Assembly (NCBI GenBank): GCA_022494885.1
Contig: JAGVSM010004908.1
Location: 1 to 64,000 of the forward strand
From: Micrasema longulum
Lineage: Eukaryota > Arthropoda > Insecta > Trichoptera > Brachycentridae
Direction: 5' to 3'
DNA length: 64,000 nucleotides
Shown: positions 55,891 to 64,000 of the stretch, in pieces
Numbering within the stretch: the first letter of the stretch is position 1
How the letters are laid out: every line of letters starts with the position of its first letter
Made by a program: the position numbers and the translations under genes
Notes under the pieces: model-generated
The model's database searches: none
Seen by the model: only the letters and a program-made list of their open reading frames with translations
Told to the model about the DNA's origin: nothing

Positions 55891-58350
55891 GTAATTTTTT
55901 GTTTTATAATTCGTTATTTTTTTATGTCTTTTAACGACTGGGAGGCAAAAATTATTTGATATTTTACTTTTCTTTTTTATAACCTTTCCAATTAATTTAT
56001 CTCAAATTCTTTCTTGTAGAAAACTTTTATTAATCTATAATGTATGTTTTTTTTTTTTTTTTTAAGTTCAAACTTTTCCTTATTTTGATTGATAATACTT
56101 GTTTCATTGGCATAATTATGTTTTAATTAATTCTTTATTTTTTCACAATAAATTCTTTTAGGTTTTAAAATACTTTTACATCATTATTGCTCCCTTGCGT
56201 TTATTATTTAAAATTGTTAAAATTTAATAGTATTATAAGATAAGGTGTATTATTTATATTGTTATGATAAGATAATTTTGATTGTTTTGTTGTAGTTTTT
56301 CTAGTTCTTAAGTTTTACCTTTCTTTATATATTTTACGCTAAGTTTCTCTTTTCTGTTAAATAGGCGCTATAAGGCTTTGGTGGTTTTTTTCTGTTGGTT
56401 TTTTCAATTTATGTTGGAATTTTGTAAGTTTAGTTTTATATTTATTATTACAATGATTGTTTTATGTTATTCATGTACATATTTATTTTTGTTGTTTATT
56501 GTTTGTATCTATATTGTTAATCCTTTCGGTTTGTGTTGTTCTTGTATTTATTGTGAATTCATGTAATTTGTTTTTGGCTGAAGTTATCGTGGTTTGGTAG
56601 AAGGTCTTAATAAAGGGGAAAATACAATCATTAGGTCCTTCAAGAGAATAAAATGCATTGTGATATGTGAATATAATATTTTTCATAATTTAAATTTACA
56701 TATCATATTATTTATAACAAATTACCCTTTCATTTTATTATTTGCGTATTATTTTACTCAAAATACAGTTTATTAATTTTTTTAATAAACCTGCTAAAGG
56801 GGAAAAGTATTCAAACAAAATATTAAAGTCTGTCTAACACAAACGGAATTTGTATTTTTACTTAATTCACCAACAGACACTAACACAGTAACATAGGGTT
56901 ATAAAAAAAATTTCACCTACCGTATTTCAGTAGAAAAAAATGACAATTAATTTTCTGTTTCATATATAAGAATAAAAATTGTTTTTACAAATAAGAAATA
57001 AAATTGTATAAGAAAAAAAATTGTACAAAAAAAAATATGTTTAAACGCTTTCAATATTGAAAATAAACCTTTTTTATCTTTCTTTGGTTAAAAAAGCAAA
57101 TTTTGATTTTGTATTGTGTAAATCAAAATTTTATTGATTGAAGTAAGAAGAAAAAAATATGGTTTACCAATGAAAGCAGGCTATAGATTTATTTGAATTA
57201 TTTTTACAGCTGGGAAGTTAAGAACTTTTATTCCAATGATTTTTTTTAATACAGCAACACTGTATTTTAGCGCTGACAATATATTTTGTATCATAGACAA
57301 TACTTTTAAAAACCGCGACAATTTGAATTTGGGGTGTCGATTCGTTGTCAATCCAATGGCAAAAAAAAATAGAGAGAATAATAAATATTTTTGATAATAG
57401 TGAATTTGATTTCAATTACTAGAAGATAAATTTTATTATTATTAAATAAAAATATTGTTATAAAAAAATAAATCAACTTTGTTTTTAACCACTTATTTTT
57501 TATTTATCTCTAGACGAGAGAGTGCGGATATTATCCATTGCTTTAGCAGACTGAGTTTCTCCAGAGTATGTTTGGCTACAGTTTATTAATTTATTTAAAA
57601 CTTCAAGTACAAAGAAAAAAGTACTTTGGCGGACGGTTTAAAAACAAGAAGGAATGTGTATTTAACTTTCGAACATTGCTCTGGACTTTGATCAATTCCA
57701 TGTTTCCGAGGGGACTTTTAGAGCAGGATTCTCCCACTACTTTGACGAGAGTCTTTGTCATGTATTGATTTAATTTTATAATATGTATGCCTTAAATTTA
57801 AGTTTGTAATGCACATATTATTTATGAAATAAAAATTTAATTGAATTGAAAATCAGAGTCTAAACAAAAAACAAATCTTTAACTAAGAACTTAATTCCAC
57901 CTTATATTCCGTTGTCTCTATTAACCATGCTTCCTTGCTTCTCTTTTAGGTAATAATTTATTATGAAATGTTACGTAAAGAATGCCGATTCATTCAATAA
58001 AAGTGTATTTTGTTGAACGTTTAGTGTATTGAAATTGTATTATTTACTTCCTATTCCATTCCACGCCTAAGTTTATTGTCATTGCAAAAAGATTTTTTCT
58101 GAGAAAGTGTTTCCGATTGATATTTTTCGTTACTTGTTTATATGTATGTATAAGTAAATAAAATCAAATAATGTCATACTCGATATTCACAAAAATAGGA
58201 GCAGTCACGTGATTGTACTTCATGCGCTACTGTCCAGATGCCCGATGTGGTAGTAAAATATAAATTAAATTTACATAATACTCTATACAATTTCCAAAAT
58301 TTTAATTCAACATTTTGCTTTGTAAATCCTGTAATTAAAATAAAATTTAT
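55891..58350. other. no gene seen
   Basis: T-rich and A-rich low-complexity DNA. A 66-codon + frame at 57568-57768 (GGRFKNKKECVFNFR..., RGLLEQDSPTT) followed by an A-rich end at 57840 might be a LINE tail but matches nothing I can name. Confidence 0.4.
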
Positions 58351-58387
58351 AAAGATGAAGGTTTAAACGATTAAAACCTTCATCTTT
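58351..58387. other. perfect 14 bp stem-loop
   Basis: AAAGATGAAGGTTT and AAACCTTCATCTTT are exact complements around a 9-base loop. No coding or known RNA context. Confidence 0.6.
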
Positions 58388-58479
58388 GAATGTTATATTA
58401 TTTATTGGTTCAGCTTGTGGAAAAAATTTTTGAATTTATTTAAAATAAAACTGCGAGAAATTTAAAATTTAGAATTAAC

Positions 58480-58885
58480 AAAATCCGCCGTGGACTTTCT
58501 AGTAATAGTTTTTCTGAATTCACAAACCATATTATGGATACAAACCATTCATTTTATTCACACAAAATTAAACTTTTGCATACGGTCATAAATAAAGGGA
58601 TCATAATGAACAATTCAGAAAATATTGAAATACAAAAAAAATTAAATTCAGAGAAAACTTTAATTAATAATATTTTATTTCAAAATGCATCACCTGCTAT
58701 CAATATTTCCCATAATTAGGAAAACCCCACCCCCTCCACCTCACATTGCCTTCCCCCTTCCGCCCGACCCTATCAGTACCTATGTATTAATCTGTTTATG
58801 TATTTTAGTTTAGTTTATATTATACCTGAGGATGGGTAATACTAATTACCTGAAACTAGTCGTGTTTTAATGTATTAAACTCTTG
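58480..58885 (+). pseudogene. possible Penelope-like element fragment
   Basis: A stretch reads TNHSFYSHKIKLLHTVINKG and a tail with LINNILFQNASP. This resembles the segment after the RT of Penelope-like elements (THPLSQKI.II..LIDRA ... L..N.YP). The DNA after it (ACCTGAGGATGGGTAATACT, ACCTGAAACTAGTCGTG) looks like the CTGA(A/G)GATG...CGAAAC boxes often found near PLE ORF ends. No GIY-YIG motif seen. Moderate to weak. Confidence 0.35.
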
Positions 58886-58889
58886 TGTG

Positions 58890-59784
58890 GTAAATTTACA
58901 AAGTTTTTTATTTGAAATAATTTTTTTGAATGTCATTTAAATCAAATTAATAGTGAAAATAAATTAAATCAAATAATAAGCAAAATCACTAAAATTATTA
59001 TATAAATAACCTGTCCTGCCTGTAATCAATTATGTTAGGACTACCTAAATGAATCTAAACATTGGCTCAACATTTGTCGTAGGCACGAGACGATCGTCAA
59101 ATATCCACTACAATAAGGTAGTGGCAACATGTTGGAAACAAGTGACGGTCGAGCATATGTGGTGGCAACAGTTGCTATTTGACGATTGTCAAATGTTGAG
59201 AATGTGTGGAAACAACTATTGACAATGTGAAGTCACCCGCAAACATTAATTGAACATTTAAACTTAAATAATTTCATTTTTTTTGTTCCGCAAGTTTAAT
59301 GTGTGTCGATCACAAAGCCCAAACTGTCTGCAATTATTTTATTGTTTAAGCACAATTTTAGTACTTTGGTGCATCATTCTGCTTTGGTTACTAATTTCTG
59401 AAACAATAACATATAATTAGAACTACAAATATTTACCGAATTTCATTTATTATTTTGACAAGGGCAGTTTGTAGCTTATTAATAGAGCAAAGCTAACGAA
59501 AACTGACAATGCATACTATTATTGAGGTATACGTTTTTCAATTGATTTACTACATGTTAAGTACCTTTATGTGGCGATTTGTGTCGTTTTGAAGCTGGAC
59601 GATATCTCCAGCTACTTCGTTTGCCATAGTACTATCCTATGGACCTTTCATCTAGATGGCCTTTGGTAATAAATTAGGAAGAATATTAACTGCACATAAT
59701 GACACTGACTGGCTTTCATGAGCCCCGAGGTACTTCAAGAGATTCAACTTTATTTTACTCCGGTACCCTGGGAACTGGCTGTCC
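58890..59784. other. no gene seen
   Basis: AT-rich apart from the small inverted repeat at 59.07-59.21 kb. 59590-59780 has balanced composition and may belong to the element that carried the Myb/SANT pseudogene; no motif found. Confidence 0.4.
59070..59208. repeat. small inverted repeat, possible MITE
   Basis: CTCAACATTTGTCG...GACGATCGTCAAATA and TATTTGACGATTGTCAAATG, TTGAG form nested inverted pairs at both ends of a 140 bp unit. The interior has GGTAGTGGCAACATG and GTGGTGGCAACAG. Confidence 0.45.
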
Positions 59785-60145
59785 CTATAGTTGAGAAGAT
59801 TTTTTTGTTATGTCACTAAGAACAGGAATTATAGTGCTGATCCCAGTAGCGCTCAATTTTCTTCTGTTCTCTGCATTTTCTTGCCAGGCCTTTCATTTTT
59901 TATCTCTCCATGTCTGAAACAAATACAAAAATAGATTTTTAATATGGAAATATTTTTAAAACTAGTCATCAAAATAACACTATCGATAATAACAATTCTT
60001 ACAATCTTCCACTGGTCAATTGTTTTTGGGGAACCCAACTGAGCTGATTCATCGGCCAGCCACTTCCACATCCCATTAATCAATAAAAGACTCTGAGGAC
60101 ATGTGAAACGGCCAGCTGCGAGCTCTGTGTGACCACCCATGAAGG
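59785..60145 (-). pseudogene. Myb/SANT-like (zeste-type) DNA-binding domain pseudogene
   Basis: On the - strand GGHTELAAGRFTCPQSLLLI and MWKWLADESAQLGSPKTIDQ, WKI match the start of the Myb/SANT-like domain found in zeste-like and Harbinger-associated proteins (hPdLA.GKf......W..La..LN.lGp.k....W). GTAAGA at 60002 and TTTGTTTCAG before 59913 bound an 89 bp intron. The next exon continues TWRDKK-stop-KAWQENAENRRKLSATG, the rest of helix 3 and the ATGG block. The in-frame TGA inside the domain, and no further conserved part, make it a pseudogene. Confidence 0.6.
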
Positions 60146-61019
60146 CTATTGGCGCTTTGACTTACACGTATTCCATGTGGGATCTCCTACTGAAATTAAA
60201 ATGTAATAATATGGATCAACCATGTTCTGTAAAATGTTTCCTGAACCTAATACAATAAACTACCCAGTAAAATCAAAGAAAATAGAACATAGCTCCAAAA
60301 AACTTCTACTTTGTAAGGTTTACCTTTTCCTAGAGAACTTTAGTGAACTACGTTTGAAAGTGTTTATTTGATTATGAAAATGCCAAACTTGATTGTATGG
60401 TTTTCATTAACGAATTTACGATCATGTTAAACATGACTTTGTCGTTGTAAGATTAGGTACCATGTTAAACAAATGTTGCGTTTTATTTCGGGCCTAAATT
60501 AAGTTCTGAAAAAATATATAACACAATAAATTCTACAAAAACGATCATTACAAGTTACTAAACAAACTTATTTTACTTAACCCTTACGCTGCTACGCAGT
60601 TTTTCAAGAATCTAATCAGAAATCCTCTTATTTATACATTTCAAAAATATTTTATCGAATACGTTGTTTTCCAAACACACTACTGTTTTATCAATTAATA
60701 GCAATTCCAAGAAAAATCTTCCATTTCATAAATATCTATTTCAAACCCAGTGGAGTGAGCAAGATAGACAACTCGTGCCGCCCGCATTACATTTTCGTAC
60801 AGCGGCTGTAAACCCTTTCTTAATTGAAAATAAAAACAAACAAAACTGATCTCGTACAGCAATCTCAAGGCGCATTGTTTTAATAGTTATTATTGAAACG
60901 AAATAATAATGATAGTTTTTTGCTTATTGCGGGGCAAAGTGCTCTGTTATATATTATCAAACCTACCACTTCCATCAATGCATGTTAAACAAAAATTGCG
61001 TAAAATATATCTTGAAATT

Positions 61020-61365
61020 AGTTCCAACAGAGAGGGAAAACCTTTTTGCCAAGGGAATATGGAAGTCTAGGCATTTACAGGACTTATGATCTGTCATTGG
61101 CTGGTTCAAATGACCACTTCACACACTACGAAATATTCACTATTCTGGGTATGTTTACACATCCACATTCATGATTATTTTTACATTACCTCAACTCTTC
61201 CATCTGTTGACTTTTGCAAACTAAAAGAGCTGAAGCTTTTATTGATGTCGGTGAGTTTCATCTGGATAAATTATTTTACCTCCTAGGTAATGCCTAAAAA
61301 TACTTTTAATTTTTTATGCAAGTTATTTTAATCAACAATATTTTGAGTATGTCCAAATGTTTGTA
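61020..61365 (+). repeat. repeat family B copy, nested in a piggyBac remnant
   Basis: Begins CCAACAGAGAGGGAAAACC, continues GGAATATGGAAGTCTAGGC, TTATGATCTGTCATTGGCTG and ends AGTATGTCCAAATG. Full-length by comparison with 1.0 and 13.2 kb. Confidence 0.72.
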
Positions 61366-61721
61366 GGGAGTTATTTAGATTGAAACTTAAAGGTAACCGG
61401 TAAATGTACTAAGAAGTGATATTATTTATTGGTAGATGTTATAATATAATTTTAATTTTAAAAAAATAATGTTTTTGTTCAACTGTCTCACAAATTGATA
61501 TCACTTCCTAGAAAAATATTCCGTTTCACTAATAGCTAGTTCACGCATAATGGGTTGAGCGAGATAGACAAAAGTTGCCGAAATTACAAACAGCTGAGGT
61601 AAATTACATATTTTTTACATTTTTATATATTTTTAATCTTACTTTGTTACTCTTACTAACAATTTAACTCTGCAAAACGTCCTTTTTATTGTGAATAAAT
61701 TTACAAAACATATCATTCAAA

Positions 61722-61985
61722 ATGATAACGGATAGTGAAAGTGATAAAGAAATAATAGTACCTCACCGAGAAACTCGGAGGCTTAGCAGCTCAACCTATT
61801 CCGAAAGTGAATTAGACAATAACGATAATTTTTTAAGTGATAGTGATAATAATTTATTATATGACTCTTACGAAGAGCACGAAATCGAAGAAGCTTTTTC
61901 TGAAATATTTTTGGATCAATATCGAGCTGATATACCTCATTTACGTTTTGTTTGTAGAATAGTTTGTAGAATAGAGTTTGAATAG
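61722..61985 (+). pseudogene. acidic N-terminal part of a piggyBac-type transposase
   Basis: 87 codons from ATG: MITDSESDKEIIVPHRETRR, then SSSTYSESELDNNDNFLSDS and further acidic residues, ending CRIEFE-stop. piggyBac transposases begin with such an acidic Ser/Asp/Glu-rich region before the DDD catalytic core. Its place between two matched TTAA ends supports this. No catalytic residues follow, so the ORF is a truncated relic. Composition alone is weak evidence. Confidence 0.5.
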
Positions 61986-62520
61986 TAATAATTACGTTTT
62001 GATAGTAGAGTAATAATTACTACCTAATGAACAGCTGAAACATTTTAATTTCCCATTACTGTGGGTACCCATTATAATAAATTGACAAATGATTTTTTAA
62101 ATATTCAAACGTCCTAATTGACAATCATTAGGTTCCATTATGAATTATTTTTAAGTTTTATGGCTCTTTACTTATTTGTTTATATTCTTAATTATGGGGT
62201 TTTCCGGTGATATAGGGACCTAACTAGATAAGAGTAATTATGTTAAAGGTAAAATATTCAATTAGTTATTCATTACAGAAGTACATCAATATTTTCGTAA
62301 TCACTGGATCGGGTTTAATAGCGGGGAAAACACCGAATATAATTATTTTCCTCAAATATCATATAATTGATTAAAAATCTAACTAATAACATTGATTTAT
62401 TTTTTTTGCAATGTAAAAAAGTTAACTGTTTCAAGTTCCGACTAGCTAGAAGTTTCCTGTGTTTAGTCGTTTCTCTTTTCTTAAAAGTACTGCGAATTTA
62501 AACATCATAAGTAAAGTTAT

Positions 62521-62926
62521 AATGAGGATGTTTAGTGGTTTAAAAAAATAAAAAATACAGTAGACAAAGCTTTTTTTAAAAAAAAATATGTATCGTATTA
62601 TCAGCGCTACGATATTTTAAAGTTTTGTATTTCTGACATTAATCCGCGTGTGACGTCGCAAGTTCGCTTCCGTTTCTTCTCGGTTAGTTCTGTTGATTGG
62701 TCCATTGACGATTAGCAAACCGGAAATCTTCCACAACCCTCTTTGATAAGTTGATTGGTTGATTCATGTGAACTAGTGACGTCGTTCAAAGTAGTTCGTT
62801 TTTATTAAAAAAAAATATATATTTTTTATTCATTTTCAAGAAACTTTGCTGTACAATTTAATGCTGAAATTTTTACTGCGCGTAAGAAAACATTTTTTGT
62901 ATTAAATTTTCCGTAGGTCTGAAATA
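62521..62926 (-). mobile_element. MITE-A copy 9, reverse, nested in a piggyBac remnant
   Basis: Reverse copy from AATGAGGATGTTTAG to CCGTAGGTCTGAAAT with TATCAGCGCTACGATATTTT, TGTGACGTCGCAAG and GTGACGTCGTTCAAAG. It lies wholly inside the piggyBac element 60581-63125, so it inserted later or was carried in. Confidence 0.8.
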
Positions 62927-63129
62927 GGTACGAAACTAAATAATAACCCGTCGTATAAGTAATTTTTAAGTTTTGAAAATGTTTTATACCACTGACGGTT
63001 AAGTGCAACAAGCAGTTCCCGAATTCATTTACCCTTTTGGGGATTATGACGTCAGCATCAGTCTAGTTAGAACTTTATGATAGGGATTAACAACAACGAT
63101 ATATCGTTGTTTAGCAGTATAAGGGTTAA

Positions 63130-63539
63130 CTTACCGTTTTAGAGTATTTTCCATCATTAAATATCATAACAATTAAACGGTGCTAAATAATATTCTAATA
63201 CGCAATCTACGACATAATCTGATATTCAAAATGTAAATATTTTGAATTATGACATATGACATTTAATGAAAGATGTTGCCATGCATGAGGTTGAAATGTG
63301 GCAAGAATAAAAAATATAATAATCCCTGATCGTTAAATTTAGGTCTATGTTCCATTTGAATCGAAACAATGTATATTTGCAGTGAGAAACTTTTATCTCG
63401 TCAATTACACTGGGCAACAAAAAAATAACCTTTTTTGTCTCAGAAAGAAACATGCGATTCTGATTTCAGTTTTTCTCTCTAATTCAAATATGATTTCGGT
63501 TTTTCTCCATCAAGCAAGGTTTCCATGATACAGGCATTT
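63130..63539. other. no gene seen
   Basis: AT-rich DNA between the piggyBac right end and the decayed gene at 63.5 kb. It may be part of that gene's old 3' region. Confidence 0.4.
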
Positions 63540-63850
63540 ATAATTTCAAACATTTGAATACTTTCTCCATTATTAACTGCACGATATTTGAACATTCTGA
63601 CTTACCTAGAAACTGTAAATAACATTTTCGAATGCTTGAAAAGCTGCATTCTCCAGCGTATTCAAAAGTTTCTCTAACTTGTATTAGTGATCGTATTTGT
63701 GGACCCACAAATATTCTCTGTTCAATTTTTTGCACCACTAACTTTAGATAAATTCTGTTTGAGATACATGAAACAAAATGTATTGTCCATGGTTTTGACG
63801 AAATTCTGTGGGTGATGGAGATATTCTGAATACACATATGAAAACAGAAT
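63540..63850 (-). pseudogene. decayed transposon-associated gene of unnamed family
   Basis: On the - strand NFVKTMDNTFCFMYLKQNLS, then after a shift RIFVGPQIRSLIQ, and CYLQFLGKSECSNI. This order (h-FVKA-DK...F.YL...FP.lSeAKIKEGIFVGPQIRKL ... FLGN) recurs in insect genomes in multi-copy genes that I know only as uncharacterised and probably transposon-borne. There is at least one frameshift and a stop, and both ends are missing. Confidence 0.5.
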
Positions 63851-64000
63851 AAAAAACTGCATATTGGTGACAAAAACCATGTTATTGCCGACAGTTTTTA
63901 AAAAATATGTTGGACCCTGACATAAAGACGCCTCTTAATTGCAATGCATAAAAGAAAATGGTAAGCAAGTGGATAAAACGTTCGCCATTTAATATCGTGT

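Larger units (their letters stand above)
60581..63125 (+). mobile_element. piggyBac-like element, internally deleted, both ends present
   Basis: Left end TTAA-CCCTTACGCTGCTA (TTAA 60577-60580) and right end TAGCAGTATAAGGG-TTAA (TTAA 63126-63129) are inverted with 12 of 14 bases matching. TTAA target duplication plus CCC(T) ends identify the piggyBac superfamily. A palindrome ACAACGATATATCGTTGT lies just inside the right end (63092-63109). The 2545 bp interior holds one short N-terminal ORF, a family B repeat and a MITE-A copy, but no catalytic domain. Confidence 0.78.

Overview
This is a eukaryotic nuclear window, AT-rich and intron-dominated, from an insect. Two protein-coding genes are certain. 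The first is the 3' half of a Pax6-family gene on the + strand (five exons, 15310-29640). It carries a paired-class homeodomain with Ser50 and ends in a PAX6-type C-terminus. Details after the homeodomain (EEKMRSQRRSA) and the C-terminal motif point to twin of eyeless (toy) rather than eyeless. The paired box is not in the window and must lie upstream of position 1. The second is a complete ZC3H11A-type triple CCCH zinc-finger gene on the - strand (six coding exons, 54850 down to 40218, plus a probable 5' UTR exon near 55247-55440). The two genes are convergent, about 10.6 kb apart. The order of insect cannot be fixed from the sequence; a moth or butterfly is a guess.

The rest is introns and intergenic DNA packed with decayed mobile elements. 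From left to right: 1-15309 (toy intron or 5' flank) holds four clear copies plus fragments of a ~415 bp terminal-inverted-repeat element (MITE-A), tRNA-derived SINEs, LINE reverse-transcriptase fragments and a GC-rich island at 12.54-12.71 kb. 15478-29542 (toy introns) holds a hAT-like MITE, a THAP-domain gene fragment with an intron, several LINE 3' ends and three further inverted-repeat elements. 29641-40217 (3' flanks of both genes) holds a LINE, a 144 bp MITE with 30 bp perfect ends, a mariner-like remnant and a TTAA-flanked MITE with a hairpin. 40218-55450 is ZC3H11A with SINEs and a mariner remnant in its introns. 55.6-64 kb holds LINE and Penelope-like remnants, a Myb/SANT (zeste-like) pseudogene, a 2.5 kb internally deleted piggyBac element with both TTAA ends and an N-terminal acidic ORF, and a second decayed transposon-associated gene.

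Both host genes contain an apparent one-base frameshift inside an exon whose flanking splice phases are otherwise perfect (toy exon at 25147-25399; ZC3H11A last exon near 41035-41075). This pattern fits uncorrected indels in the assembly better than two real knockouts. toy is a transcription factor at the top of the eye-specification network; ZC3H11A acts in nuclear mRNA export. Nothing in the sequence suggests that they work together. No CRISPR, operon, rRNA or true tRNA gene was seen.
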